The notes under the pieces are model-generated. The model was given only the letters and a program-made list of their open reading frames with translations. It was not told where the DNA came from and made no database searches. 64,000 bases of DNA, taken from contig NZ_LIUQ01000011.1 of the NCBI RefSeq assembly GCF_001276715.1, forward strand, positions 1 through 64,000, written 5' to 3'. This document shows, in pieces, positions 54,705 through 64,000 of the stretch (positions are counted from its first letter, which is position 1; each line of letters begins with the position of its first letter). A program made the position numbers and the translations under genes. This DNA comes from Planktothricoides sp. SR001 (lineage in GTDB: Bacteria > Cyanobacteriota > Cyanobacteriia > Cyanobacteriales > Laspinemataceae).

Positions 54705-56315
54705 TTACTTAGAAATAAAGTGAACCCAGAAGCTGCCATCAGGCATACAAACGTTGCGAATTAAATTGTAGGAGTAGAGGAGATAGTTGCCCGGTAGGTC
54801 GGTGCGATAGCCCGTGGGGAACCATTCTCCGTAGGGGTCGTGAACATAGAAGCCGGAAGGAGTATAGCCAACCAGGGCAACAATGTGACCAAAAGAAGTA
54901 AAGTAGCCATGAGTCACCACTGGATTTCCGGCGGCTAACCAGTCTTTGACTTCTTCAATGGTGGCATTGTCTTTAAAATTATCCTTGCCGCCATAATCCC
55001 GCACAATCCGCGCTAAATCGTAGGGGTCGTGACGGCTGTAGCCCTTATTTAAGGCGTATTCATACAGTTCATCCTCATATTGGCCGATATTATCTCGCCG
55101 AGGAATGCCCACATACTCCATACACATGGCCAAGGAAGTCACATTACAAGACCCGGTGGGATTATAATAGTTATCTAGTTGGGATTTGTAAGGAACATTC
55201 AGTTTGACGGTTTGGGGTTTGAGGGGCGGATAAACTCGTTTATTCCCTTCAAAAATTTCCGCGTGGGCGCCAAAAACGTACCAAACTTTTGAGCCTTTAA
55301 AAGAGTCATTTCGCAGGGTGATTCTGATGTGATCGCGCTCGACTTCATAGTTATTCAGTTTAAAGGATCTGCCATCAGAAATTGCTTCTTTTTCCGCATC
55401 GGATAATTGCGTGGATTGAATCGGTCGGGCTTTAAAGACAGTCGCTCTGGTGGTGTACAGGGTTGGGGCATCCGCAGCCAAGCTATCGCGAGTGGCTTCG
55501 AGCAGTGCTTTGGCTGTTTTCGCTCCTAAAAAGTTCGGTTCCCCACAGTTCATCAGTTCTTGAAACCGCTTTAGAGATCCGGTGGAAACTGGGCCAAACA
55601 TTCCGTCTGCGGGAGGAGCTAGTAAGCCTAAGTCAATGAGGCGAGTTTGAATCTGTTTACTGAGTTCACTATCGGCTGCGATCGCCTTCACATCATATTT
55701 TCTCTGGGTGCCTAAAAAATCTTCTAGTTTCATAGATTTTTCCTTGTTTTCTTGGGAATTTTTCAGATTTGAACTATCGTGTTGAGAATTTTCCTGCTGA
55801 CTAATATACTCCAATAGGTCGCGATCTCTTTTCAGCCATCCTTCCAGAAATATTTGCTGCGAGGGACTTTTCTCAACCCGCTGGTAGCGATAAGCTATCC
55901 GATTTTCACAATAGCGCTTGGCCGTTGCCAGATTATTTTGGGCAGCCAATGCCTTTTGGGTCGTTGACCCAAAATTACCATTGATTGCCACACCGAGGGT
56001 TTCTTGCAAAAATTCTATGCTACCCCGAACACTAAAATTAACGGCGGTATCGAAGTGGGCGATCGCCAACGGCAGACACATTAACTCTGCGTGGCAAAGT
56101 TGCCAAAATAATTCTCGATAAACTTGTTCAACTTCCGCCTCAGTAATCTCACTCACGGATTTTAAAGATAAGCCTTTCCCTTGGCGATAAGTATCGTAAG
56201 TATCTTGACTAATGCCTCGATTCACCACCCCAGCTAGATCCTGGGAATGTCCTTCACCGCCTTCCCATTTTAGGGTAAACGCCAGCGCCAAATAAAACGG
56301 ATCTTTTTGTGTCAT
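54705..56315 (-). CDS. Three-domain peptidoglycan hydrolase (GH108 + PG-binding + C39-like)
   Basis: The 536-residue protein has no signal peptide. Domain 1 (about 1-165) resembles phage-type N-acetylmuramidase GH108: FTLKWEGGEG with Glu18, VNRGISQDTYDTYRQ, LFWQLCHAEL and AHFDTAVNFSVRGSIEFLQETLG. Domain 2 (about 210-275) is a PG-binding-1 type fold (IQTRLIDLGLLAPPADGMFGPVSTGSLKRFQ). Domain 3 (about 370-515) is a C39-like papain-fold peptidase with Cys390 (TGSCNVTSLAM), His477 (FGHIVALVGY) and Asp493 (VHDPYGEW). This combination cuts both glycan and peptide. Lack of a signal suggests release by lysis, a phage-type holin or a non-classical route. No phage genes lie beside it, so it may be a domesticated endolysin. 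Confidence 0.82.
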   Translation of the reverse strand: MTQKDPFYLALAFTLKWEGGEGHSQDLAGVVNRGISQDTYDTYRQGKGLSLKSVSEITEAEVEQVYRELFWQLCHAELMCLPLAIAHFDTAVNFSVRGSIEFLQETLGVAINGNFGSTTQKALAAQNNLATAKRYCENRIAYRYQRVEKSPSQQIFLEGWLKRDRDLLEYISQQENSQHDSSNLKNSQENKEKSMKLEDFLGTQRKYDVKAIAADSELSKQIQTRLIDLGLLAPPADGMFGPVSTGSLKRFQELMNCGEPNFLGAKTAKALLEATRDSLAADAPTLYTTRATVFKARPIQSTQLSDAEKEAISDGRSFKLNNYEVERDHIRITLRNDSFKGSKVWYVFGAHAEIFEGNKRVYPPLKPQTVKLNVPYKSQLDNYYNPTGSCNVTSLAMCMEYVGIPRRDNIGQYEDELYEYALNKGYSRHDPYDLARIVRDYGGKDNFKDNATIEEVKDWLAAGNPVVTHGYFTSFGHIVALVGYTPSGFYVHDPYGEWFPTGYRTDLPGNYLLYSYNLIRNVCMPDGSFWVHFISK

Positions 56316-57179
56316 GGTTTGAAGATGAACCCGATCGTCTCCTTTGTTAAATATATCGCTTTAGTGGCTCGATAACGATCGCCCCTGCCGATTTTCCCAG
56401 AGAATCCTTTATGCTTTTCTTTTTTATCCTGTGGTCTGTATATGCACACAGGAAGCAGCAGAGATGCTATTGAGGATTGCCAAAAAACTTTTTCGGGGTT
56501 AGCGATCCGATCTGACCGTTATAAAAACTTAAACATTCTTAAAGAATGTTTAAGTTTTCGGTTGGCTTATTTTAAAATGAGTTAGAGATATTCCCCTGGA
56601 TATGAAAGAAGTTCAGAGGATTTTGATTGATTAATTCCGTCGTAAAATTATTTTTTTATTGTCATCGCCATAAATCAACGTTTTTAAAATATATATCCAG
56701 GGGAAAAAAAATATTTTTATTAGATTTAGCCTGAGATTACCTGCATCAAACGCCACAAAATCATCAAACAATAAGTATCCTATTAATTCTTTGAAACAAG
56801 GTAAACAAATATTTTTTCTACCAAATGTCATTGTTTATTCTCATGGTGAGGTGAGATTATTTAAGCCTAAAATCATTATTGATTTAATATATTAAATTTT
56901 TTAATGTTTTTAATATATTAAATAACAATAAATAATGTAATTAAAACAAAAAATTTTTTATTTGGTTTTTTTTATCAAAATTAATTTACAAATACATTTT
57001 TGATTTATATATATAGTTTGGGATCAAGAATAAACAAGTCTTATGGCAAAAACTTTGCATTTTATGGTGTTTTATTTTAATAAAAATAAAATAAATATAA
57101 AGTTTTATAATAAATGTGGGCAAACATAAAATGGATTGCTAAAATAAACTATTCAGTTTTTTATTAAAATCAATTTTGT
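56316..57179. other. AT-rich spacer of 860 bp
   Basis: No convincing gene; the frame at 56631-56831 is low-complexity and AT-driven. Runs of TTTTTAATATATTAAA-like sequence lie at 56880-57180 before the radical SAM gene, consistent with a promoter region or possibly horizontal DNA. Confidence 0.5.
56524..56558. promoter_or_regulatory. 35-bp palindrome
   Basis: AAAACTTAAACATTCTT and AAGAATGTTTAAGTTTT flank a single A. It is AT-rich and lies about 210 bp upstream of the hydrolase start, similar in style to the palindrome at 24891. It could also be a bidirectional terminator. Confidence 0.7.
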
Positions 57180-58802
57180 ATGAAAGCTTTATTGCTTTAT
57201 CCTCTTTTTCCTAAAACTTTTTGGTCTTATCATGCCTTTATGAAAATGGTAGGACTCAAAGCATCAGTTCCCCCGTTAGGTATTATTACTGTTGCCGCTT
57301 TATTACCCCAAGACTGGGAAATCCGGTTTTGCGATCGCAATGTTCAATCCGAAACCGATCAAGACTGGGAATGGTGTGATTTAGTGATTCTTTCCGCAAT
57401 GTTAGCCCAAAAAGACGATTTTCTCGCTCAAATAAAAAAAGCAGTGCAACTAGGCAAAAAGGTTGCTGTGGGTGGGCCTTATCCTACTTCAATTCCCGAT
57501 CCGGCACTGGCAGCAGGTGCGAATTATTTGATTTTAGATGAAGGAGAGATTACCATTTCCCAATTCCTTGATGCCATTAATTCCGGTCAAGAACAAGGAA
57601 TTTTTCGGGCTTCAGAAAAACCTGATATAAGCCAAAGCCCTCCACCTCGTTTCGATTTGCTGAAACGAGAAGATTACCTAATGATGGCAGTTCAATTTTC
57701 GCGGGGTTGTCCCTTTCAATGTGAATTTTGCGATATTACCAACCTTTACGGACGCAAATCACGAACCAAAGACCCTAGTCAAACCTTAGCCGAATTACAA
57801 ATTCTCTATGATTTAGGTTGGCGCGGTTCAGTTTTGATAGTTGATGATAACTTTATCGGGAATACTCGTAATGTCAAACGATTATTACGGGATTTAATTC
57901 CCTGGATGGAAGAACGTCATTATCCTTTCACTTTTATGACAGAAGCTTCGGTTAATTTAGCCGAAGACTCAGAGTTGCTTGATTTAATGGTCAAAGCGGG
58001 TTTCTATGCGGTATTTCTGGGGATTGAAACACCGGATCAGGATAGCTTAGAACTCACGCTGAAGTTTCAAAATACTCGTCATTCCCTCATCGATGCCTGT
58101 CACATTATTAATGACGCAGGTTTACTCATTTATGCCGGATTTATCCTGGGTTTTGATGGTGAACGCAAAGGAGCGGGCGATCGCATTCAAGCCTTTGTCG
58201 AAGCCACCAATATTCCCCAACCGATGTTAGGGATTTTACAAGCGATACCCAATACTGCCCTGTGGCAACGCCTCAAAAAAGAACAACGCCTCCTAGAAGG
58301 AACAGGAGGAGAAGAATTTGGGGATCAAAATGCCCTGATGAATTTTAAACCCACTCGTCCCCTTGCTGAGATTGCACACGAGTATATTGAAGCAATTTGG
58401 ACATTATATGATCCGCAAAACTATTTAAAACGTTGTTTTCAACAATGTCTTAAAATCAAAACCAATCCTCTGCTACACCAACCGATGTATTTTCCTAAAC
58501 GTAAACTCCTGGTATTCATAGCTCGATTACTATGGCGACAAGGTTGGCAAAGCCCAGAAATTCGTAGTCAGTTTTGGCAACAACTCTGGCAAATTCTCCA
58601 GCAAAAGCCTCAATTGCTGAATATCTATTTAGGATTATGTGGTGCAGGAGAGCATTTCTGGGAATATCGTATTTTAGCAAGGGAAAGAATTACTCAGCAG
58701 TTGGGTTTTGATCCTTTAACTCTTCAAGGAGTGACAAGTCATGTACCGTCGCAAGTCTATGAGTCAAATGAGTGGATTCAAGCCAAAACCCTCTGGTCTT
58801 AA
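57180..58802 (+). CDS. B12-binding radical SAM protein with DUF4070-like tail
   Basis: The 540-residue enzyme has an N-terminal cobalamin-binding Rossmann domain (about 1-140; LYPLFPKTFW, VPPLGIITVAALLPQDWEIRFCDRN), then a radical SAM core with CPFQCEFCDI holding the three Fe-S cysteines, VDDNFIGN, MTEASVNLAED and VFLGIETPDQDSLE. The C-terminal part (about 400-540) matches the DUF4070 type. This is the class of methyltransferases and related enzymes that includes the hopanoid C-2 methylase HpnP. Its PLGIITVAALLPQDWEIR start fits that group, but without other hopanoid genes here HpnP itself is not claimed. Confidence 0.82.
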   Translation: MKALLLYPLFPKTFWSYHAFMKMVGLKASVPPLGIITVAALLPQDWEIRFCDRNVQSETDQDWEWCDLVILSAMLAQKDDFLAQIKKAVQLGKKVAVGGPYPTSIPDPALAAGANYLILDEGEITISQFLDAINSGQEQGIFRASEKPDISQSPPPRFDLLKREDYLMMAVQFSRGCPFQCEFCDITNLYGRKSRTKDPSQTLAELQILYDLGWRGSVLIVDDNFIGNTRNVKRLLRDLIPWMEERHYPFTFMTEASVNLAEDSELLDLMVKAGFYAVFLGIETPDQDSLELTLKFQNTRHSLIDACHIINDAGLLIYAGFILGFDGERKGAGDRIQAFVEATNIPQPMLGILQAIPNTALWQRLKKEQRLLEGTGGEEFGDQNALMNFKPTRPLAEIAHEYIEAIWTLYDPQNYLKRCFQQCLKIKTNPLLHQPMYFPKRKLLVFIARLLWRQGWQSPEIRSQFWQQLWQILQQKPQLLNIYLGLCGAGEHFWEYRILARERITQQLGFDPLTLQGVTSHVPSQVYESNEWIQAKTLWS

Positions 58803-59103
58803 ATATTCCCAACAAGGTTGAAATGCCCCAAAATTTTCCATAACTCAGAAAGATGTTAGGGGAATCAGAGGAGATAATTCTTCTTTTCCCTATTCGAGAC
58901 GAATTGCCGCGATCGCCACTGGCTTTACTCCAAAATCCAGTGGCGATCGCGGCTCAATGTATTTTGTTGACTCTGAGCAATACACTGAGAAACAACAGGA
59001 AAAAATAGCGGCGTTTCCTATAAGATACGAGGAACAATTGCCATGTTTCTTGTCATCGGTTCACCTGATTTTTCCAAGGCTAAGGACTGGTATTTTCTTC
59101 CAG
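58803..59103. other. Convergent spacer with 16-bp stem repeat
   Basis: CCGCGATCGCCACTGG (58907-58922) is repeated inverted at 58937-58952 around a 14-base loop; each arm contains a HIP1-type octamer. There is no T run. It probably helps define the ends of the converging radical SAM and sensor-kinase transcripts. Confidence 0.7.
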
Positions 59104-61110
59104 TTATAACTGCAATGGTAGAGTCACTGTAAACGTAGTCCCAACACCAACTTCACTCTCCACAAAAATCTGGCCTCCGTGCATATCAACACTGCGTTTA
59201 ACAATGGTCAAACCTAGTCCAGTTCCAGATATCATACCAACATTTTGACAGCGATGGAATGATTCAAACAGGTGAGGCAAATCATCACTGGGAATGCCAA
59301 TACCGCTATCTTTAACCATAAAAATAACCTCACTATCTCTCCCGATTAAATCCAGATAAATTAAAGCATTATTCGCCGAATACTTAATGGCATTGGATAG
59401 TAAATTAGATAATATTTGTCGCAACAGTTTTTCATCAAAAAAGCCGCAAATATTATGATTTAAGTCATTTCTATCTGAATCCAAATATGCTTGATATTTA
59501 AAAATAATTTGATTGGCTCGATTCAAACTAAACTCAATTTCTTTGATGATTTTTTGACCAAACTCAATTAAGTTGATTTCAGTCGGCTGGAAAACTACCT
59601 TATTCGCTTCGTGACGACCAATGACTAAAACATCTTCTAATAACTCATTCATCGTAGTCGATGCATTTTGAATCCGCTCAATATATTGAAGTTTTTTCTC
59701 GGTGCTGGCAGTTTCTATGTAATATTCCAACAAGTCTGCCGCTGAAATAATCGAACTTAAAGGATTTCTAAATTCATGGGACACCATTGAAACAAAGCGA
59801 CTTCTCAGTTCTGACAATTCTTTTTCTTTTTGCAGTGCTTTGATAGTTTCTTCCTCCGCTCGCTTGCGTTCCGTGATATCTTGAGCAACCGCTTGAAAAC
59901 CTAGTAAGATTCCTTGGTGGTCAAAAATAGCCCGATCGCTCCACTGTAACCAGCGATTTTTGCCATTGTTTAAGACGATCCGACTTTCGTGAATCATCAC
60001 GGGATATTGCATAATATCTCGCTTCAGGTCAGGAATGAATGGCACGAGAGAATTATTCAAGGCTTCGGCACGGCTAATGCCAAAATAACGACAATAAGCC
60101 TCATTGACAAAAGTCAGTTTGCCATCGGGAGCGAACCGACAAATCAGTTCGGTTTGGTCTTCCACAATCGCCCGATAATGCGCCTCACTTTTGCGGAGTT
60201 CTTCCTCGGTCAAGCAGCGATCAAAATGCAGGGAAAATGCGGCGGCGGCGGCTCGTAAAATTTCTATTTCTGAGGAATTAAATGAGTAATCTTGATGTTT
60301 AAATTCAAAATTAATCCAGCCAAATAGTTGATCATCTACAATTAAAGGTAAAATTAAGACGGCTGAAATCCCTAAAGCCTGTAAAACCTCTTGCTCGGAT
60401 TCTGGTAATTCCGCCACTTTCCCGGTAATAATTTGGCCTTTTTCTAGCATTTCTAACCAGCTAGGGAAAAGCTGAGTCTCGATCAGTGTGGGTGGAGAAA
60501 GTTTTTCCGAAGTCTCACAAGAATTGGGTTCACACCATTCCCCTTGGAGTAAAGGTTTAAGGTTGCCCTCGGAGTCGAAAGATAATCGACAAACATAAAC
60601 CTGACTCGCCCCAAAGACTTTTCCCAAGGTGGCGATCGCTTGGTTGTATAAAATACAGTGACCGCTACAGGCTAATAATAAATTTTGCACTTCTACTAAG
60701 GCCGCTAGATACTGATTGGTGTGTGCCACTTGTTGGGTTAACCGACGCGATCGCAAACCGGCTCGCATTCGGGCTAACAATTCTTCCGCTTCAATGGGTT
60801 TCGAGAGAAACTCATCAGCCCCCGCATCTAAACCTTTGACGCGATCGCCCACATCTTCCCTCGCGGTTAGTAAAATAAAAAAAGTCGTGGCCAAATCGGG
60901 ATCGGCATTCACTTGACGACAGACTTCTAGACCGTCAAGACCGGGCATCATCCAATCACAAACGATCGCATCTGGATGCTGTTGCTTGGCCAGTTGCATT
61001 CCGGTTGCTCCATCGGTTGCGGTGTTCACCTGATGTCCTTCTCTTTCTAGTAAGTGAACTAACACTAATTGGACAGTAATATCATCATCAATCACTAATA
61101 TTTTTGCCAT
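59104..61110 (-). CDS. Hybrid sensor: REC-GAF-PAS-histidine kinase
   Basis: The 668-residue protein begins with a receiver domain (about 1-125; VIDDD, phospho-acceptor Asp52 in VCDWMMPG, SKPIEAEE). A GAF-like domain (about 150-300) follows, then a PAS/PAC domain (about 310-430; HYRAIVEDQTELICRFAPDGKLTFVNEAYCRYFG) and a HisKA-HATPase module with H445 in SHEFRNPLSSI, N-box LLSNAIKYS, G1 DSGIGIP and G2 GTGLGLTIV. All catalytic boxes are intact. The receiver-first order is common in filamentous cyanobacteria. It lies divergent from the UrtA-like lipoprotein gene. Confidence 0.9.
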   Translation of the reverse strand: MAKILVIDDDITVQLVLVHLLEREGHQVNTATDGATGMQLAKQQHPDAIVCDWMMPGLDGLEVCRQVNADPDLATTFFILLTAREDVGDRVKGLDAGADEFLSKPIEAEELLARMRAGLRSRRLTQQVAHTNQYLAALVEVQNLLLACSGHCILYNQAIATLGKVFGASQVYVCRLSFDSEGNLKPLLQGEWCEPNSCETSEKLSPPTLIETQLFPSWLEMLEKGQIITGKVAELPESEQEVLQALGISAVLILPLIVDDQLFGWINFEFKHQDYSFNSSEIEILRAAAAAFSLHFDRCLTEEELRKSEAHYRAIVEDQTELICRFAPDGKLTFVNEAYCRYFGISRAEALNNSLVPFIPDLKRDIMQYPVMIHESRIVLNNGKNRWLQWSDRAIFDHQGILLGFQAVAQDITERKRAEEETIKALQKEKELSELRSRFVSMVSHEFRNPLSSIISAADLLEYYIETASTEKKLQYIERIQNASTTMNELLEDVLVIGRHEANKVVFQPTEINLIEFGQKIIKEIEFSLNRANQIIFKYQAYLDSDRNDLNHNICGFFDEKLLRQILSNLLSNAIKYSANNALIYLDLIGRDSEVIFMVKDSGIGIPSDDLPHLFESFHRCQNVGMISGTGLGLTIVKRSVDMHGGQIFVESEVGVGTTFTVTLPLQL

Positions 61111-61443
61111 ATTTTTTGGGAATTTTTTCGCTATTATTGCTCAAATCAACAATTAATTATACTTAAATTTTAATTAAAAAATACTTTTTATAATAAAAAC
61201 TTATTTTAATAATTTAAATTATTTAAATAAAATTATTGGTGATGTGATAAAAAAATAATAAAAATCATTAATATTATATTATAATCCTTAATTAGCCCCA
61301 TCCTAGACGACAAAAAAGGCTTTTGAAAAACATCCATAAGCTCGATCTAGGATTGTAACAAAAAAACAAACATTTGTCATTTTATCTAAGTCTAATCAGA
61401 GTTCACTGAGTTCAAACAATTAATCAAGTGAGGACAAAGTACC
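61111..61443. other. AT-rich divergent promoter region
   Basis: No gene. It is very AT-rich from 61140 to 61290, with TTAATTAAAAAATACTTTTTATAAT-like sequence. Promoters for the sensor kinase and the UrtA-like gene should lie here. GAGGACAAAGTACC gives a ribosome site for the gene at 61444. Confidence 0.5.
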
Positions 61444-62718
61444 ATGACTAGCCAACTGAATCGTCGCAAATTTATGTTGTATGCATCTGGAACCCTGGGA
61501 ACCAGCTTTTTATTAAAAGGGTGCGATCGCCAATCATCAGCGGTTGATGATACCATCAAGACCATCAAGGTCGGAATTCTTCATTCTCTGACGGGAACAA
61601 TGGCCATTAGTGAAAAAAGTGTTGTTGATGCCGAACAACTGGCGATCGCGGAAATCAATGCCGGGGGTGGAGTCCTGGGTAAACAAATAGAACCCATTAT
61701 AGAAGATGGAGCTTCTGACTGGTCTACTTTCGCGGCCAAAGCCCGCAAATTGATTTCTCAAGATCGAGTGGTCACGGTCTTTGGCTGTTGGACTTCTGCC
61801 AGTCGTAAAGCGGTTTTGCCAATTTTTGAGGAAACAAATCATCTCCTGTGGTATCCAGTGCAATATGAAGGACAAGAATGTTCTCAAAATATATTTTATA
61901 CCGGCGCTGCCCCTAATCAACAAATTGAACCGGCTGTTGACTGGTTACTCAAAAATAAAGGTAAAAAATTTTTCTTAGTGGGTTCTGATTATATTTTTCC
62001 CCAAACAGCGAATCAAATTATTAAAGCACAGTTAGCGATCGAAGGAGGAGAAGCCCTCGGCGAAGAGTATCTGCTGCTAGGTAGCACAGAAGTAACACCA
62101 ATCATTGATAAAATTACAGCGGCAATGCCTGATGGGGGGGTGATTTTTAACTCTTTGAACGGAGATAGTAATGTCGCTTTCTTTCAGGCACTTAAAAACG
62201 CTGGCTTAACCCCCGAAAAATATCCTACTATGTCCGTCAGTATCGGCGAAACGGAAATTAAAGCTATTGGCTCGCAATATCTCAAAGGACACTATGCGGT
62301 TTGGAACTATTTTCAAACGCTAAATAGTCCAGAAAATAAAAAATTTATCCAAAATTTCCAGGCTAAGTATGGAAAACAACGGGTGCTTAGTGACCCAATG
62401 CAATCAGCTTATATTATGGTATTTTTGTGGAAAAAAGCAGTAGAAAAAGCCGGAACATTTGCGAACTTAACCGCAGTCCGGTCAGCGGCTTTGGGTCAAC
62501 AAATAATGGCTCCTGAAGGGATAGTCAGAATAGAAAATAATCACCATTTATCGAAAACCGTGCGAATTGGTCAGGTAAGAGATGATGGCCTATTTGAGAT
62601 TATTCACTCTACAGACAAGCCTATCTTGCCAAATCCGTGGAGTCAATTAATTAAAGAGACGAAAAACTATGGATGTGACTGGTCAAATCCTCAAAAAGGT
62701 GGTAAATATCAGATGTAA
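61444..62718 (+). CDS. Urea/amide-type ABC substrate-binding protein (UrtA-like), Tat lipoprotein
   Basis: The 424-residue periplasmic binding protein carries a twin-arginine signal NRRKFM (Arg7-Arg8) followed by LLKGC (Cys27), a lipobox, so it should be exported folded and lipid-anchored. The mature part is the type I periplasmic fold of UrtA/Ami[86 protein letters not shown] and [13 protein letters not shown]. UrtA binds urea. No urtBCDE follow it; instead it stands between a hybrid kinase and a PAS sensor, which favours a sensing role over transport. Confidence 0.85.
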   Translation: MTSQLNRRKFMLYASGTLGTSFLLKGCDRQSSAVDDTIKTIKVGILHSLTGTMAISEKSVVDAEQLAIAEINAGGGVLGKQIEPIIEDGASDWSTFAAKARKLISQDRVVTVFGCWTSASRKAVLPIFEETNHLLWYPVQYEGQECSQNIFYTGAAPNQQIEPAVDWLLKNKGKKFFLVGSDYIFPQTANQIIKAQLAIEGGEALGEEYLLLGSTEVTPIIDKITAAMPDGGVIFNSLNGDSNVAFFQALKNAGLTPEKYPTMSVSIGETEIKAIGSQYLKGHYAVWNYFQTLNSPENKKFIQNFQAKYGKQRVLSDPMQSAYIMVFLWKKAVEKAGTFANLTAVRSAALGQQIMAPEGIVRIENNHHLSKTVRIGQVRDDGLFEIIHSTDKPILPNPWSQLIKETKNYGCDWSNPQKGGKYQM

Positions 62719-63326
62719 TTGTTACTACTTGTTGGTTATTATTCTGTAGGGACTAACGGCTGTTCGCCCATATTGGTGGTTGGTGGTTGGTGGTTGGTGG
62801 TTGGTGGTTGGTGGTTGCCCCCCTAGCCCGATGGCGGTCGAAGAAGGGTTGGTGGTTGGTTGTTGGTTAACAAAAACTTACTTTTAAATTGCATATAGCA
62901 AATAAATAACCACTAACCAGTAAACCACACCTTTACCGATACCTTTGCCGATCTAGGAATTAATGAAAAAATTTTAACCTGGTAATTCCGAGGATTTTGT
63001 GTATTCCAGGAAACATTTCTTCGATGCCATGTTGTCTCTATTAATACTTAATTTAAGTTATTTTATTTGAGCAAAAAAATTATTAAAAAAATCAGGGCTA
63101 TCTTATCTATAATATAGTTTTGATGTTAAATTTTAGGTACGTTGAGATTTACTGGCCATAACCATAAAGCCATTGGCTCTCATTTATAGAATAATTTATT
63201 CAAATTGGTCAATTTATGCCCCTAAAAATACCGTAATGTTTTAGCCATTTTTTTAAACCAATTTTTCCAGGAAATTTTGCCCAAAAACATTGCGGCAAGC
63301 TTTCAGTTGTATTAAGGCTGATCTCT
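62719..63326. other. Spacer with heptamer repeat
   Basis: GGTTGGT heptamers, about six in tandem, at 62773-62816, then CCCCTAGCCCGATGGCGGTCG and more TTGGTGG. Otherwise AT-rich. No gene seen. Confidence 0.7.
62773..62816. repeat. Short tandem heptanucleotide repeat
   Basis: About six copies of GGTTGGT, of the STRR type known from filamentous cyanobacteria. Confidence 0.88.
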
Positions 63327-64000
63327 ATGATGGCGAAACCAGATCAAGATTCAGAGCAAAATTACGAAATAGAACCACAGCAGTTGCTACCTTATCAACA
63401 GTTTTTATCCTCTATCCCAGCGGCGATCGCCTGGGTGGACTATGAAGGCAAGATTTTGGCAGTCACTCAGCTTTGGCTCAAGGATTATAACCTAGAACAT
63501 GACGAAACTATCAGTCAAGTTTACGAGCGATTACCAATTTTACTCCCGCCCAATTGGGTTGTGATTAAAGAACGATGTTTAGCTGGGGAAACTTTAACCA
63601 GTGAAATTGCCGAATGGGTGAAAGCCGATGGCAGTATTTATTCGGTAATTTGGCAAATGTGTCCTTGGTACGATCGCACTGGTGAAATTGCGGGATTAAT
63701 CATCCAAAGCACTTGTTTACCTATCAAAAAGTTAACGAATTTGCCCAGAAACACCCAAGGGATCGTCACTCAAGAATCTAAATCATTATTAGCCAAAGAG
63801 CGATCGCTTCTGGAAGCGGTTTTGCGATATATGCCCGTGGGCGCGATCGTGGCGGAAGCCCCTTCTGGGCGCTTAATTTGGCGCAACCAACAAGCCAAAC
63901 AAATTTCTGGCACTCTTTTTTCTGGCAATCTTTTTTTAGATACCACAAACATTGAGGACTATTCTCACTGGCGGGGTTTTCACCCAGATGGAAGTTTGTA
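63327..64000 (+). CDS. PAS-domain sensor, N-terminal part (runs off the window)
   Basis: The frame is open from the ATG at 63327 (MMAKPDQDSEQNYEIEPQQLL) to the last base, 224 residues without a stop. Two PAS-like segments are visible: FLSSIPAAIAWVDYEGKILAVTQLWLKDYNLEHDETI with EIAEWVKADGSIYSVIWQMCPWYDRTGEIAGLIIQ (about 30-133), and LLEAVLRYMPVGAIVAEAPSGRLIWRNQQAKQISG (about 162-196), which starts a second one. PAS sensors of this kind normally lead to GAF, histidine kinase or GGDEF domains, expected downstream of the window. It follows the UrtA-like lipoprotein on the same strand with a 608-bp gap. Confidence 0.8.
   Translation, partial: MMAKPDQDSEQNYEIEPQQLLPYQQFLSSIPAAIAWVDYEGKILAVTQLWLKDYNLEHDETISQVYERLPILLPPNWVVIKERCLAGETLTSEIAEWVKADGSIYSVIWQMCPWYDRTGEIAGLIIQSTCLPIKKLTNLPRNTQGIVTQESKSLLAKERSLLEAVLRYMPVGAIVAEAPSGRLIWRNQQAKQISGTLFSGNLFLDTTNIEDYSHWRGFHPDGSL

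Noticed and set aside
56631-56831. 66-residue reverse frame
   Set aside because: AT-driven frame, rich in Lys/Ile/Phe, without ribosome site or family features.
62773-62816. Regular repeats that might be a CRISPR array
   Set aside because: Units are 7 bp with no spacers; this is a short tandem repeat. Other arrays in the window also lack unique spacers, and no cas genes are present.

Overview
The window looks like chromosome of a filamentous, non-marine cyanobacterium, probably of the Oscillatoriales type. The evidence is: frequent HIP1 octamers (GCGATCGC) in genes and spacers; psbU (photosystem II extrinsic subunit) and a ycf23-type gene; large EF-hand and 'NPDV...EGR' repeat proteins; a hormogonium-polysaccharide-like membrane protein; and spacers full of short tandem repeats and dispersed hairpin elements. 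Species cannot be named from this. I saw no rRNA, tRNA, CRISPR array or intact transposon.

Layout. 1-7.7 kb: the 3' end of a coiled-coil repeat gene, a probable group II intron 5' fragment, a marC-type gene, a large calcium-dependent-looking subtilase with N-terminal NPDV repeats, and a STAND-type NTPase. 8-11.3 kb: two small membrane proteins, a fused ABC-2 ATPase-permease, a small conserved protein and a repeat cluster. 11.3-18.5 kb: housekeeping genes (inositol-phosphate synthase, hisC, ureidoglycolate-lyase-like, ycf23-type, psbU, nadB). 18.9-26 kb: a giant 1805-residue repeat protein behind an AT-rich upstream region with a 46-bp perfect palindrome. 26-35 kb: an SRPBCC protein, a wrecked tnpB beside a MITE, then two co-directional genes encoding FHA and kinase-fold domains with degenerate active sites. 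The larger of these also carries TPR-like sequence and 14 WD40 repeats. 35-46.5 kb: a GH10-like hydrolase, a two-TM protein of unknown role, glucan phosphorylase, valine-pyruvate aminotransferase, an AAA ATPase/TOPRIM-like gene pair overlapping by 4 bp, and rimM. 46.6-56.3 kb: a helical-repeat lipoprotein, glycosyltransferase, glmM, HpsL-like protein, glgA, and a lysozyme/NlpC-C39-like endolysin. 57-64 kb: a B12-radical SAM enzyme, a REC-GAF-PAS-histidine kinase, an orphan UrtA-like Tat lipoprotein, and the start of a PAS sensor that runs off the end.

How parts may work together. The subtilase and the giant protein share the same repeat module and may act in the same extracellular matrix. glgA and glgP cover glycogen synthesis and breakdown. 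glmM, the glycosyltransferase, the HpsL-like protein and the GH10-like enzyme point to envelope and polysaccharide work. The UrtA-like lipoprotein sits between two sensor proteins without transport partners, which suggests sensing. The strongest candidates for undescribed biology are the FHA-pseudokinase pair (27934-35004), the ATPase/TOPRIM-like pair (43094-45042), and the subtilase/giant repeat-protein pair.
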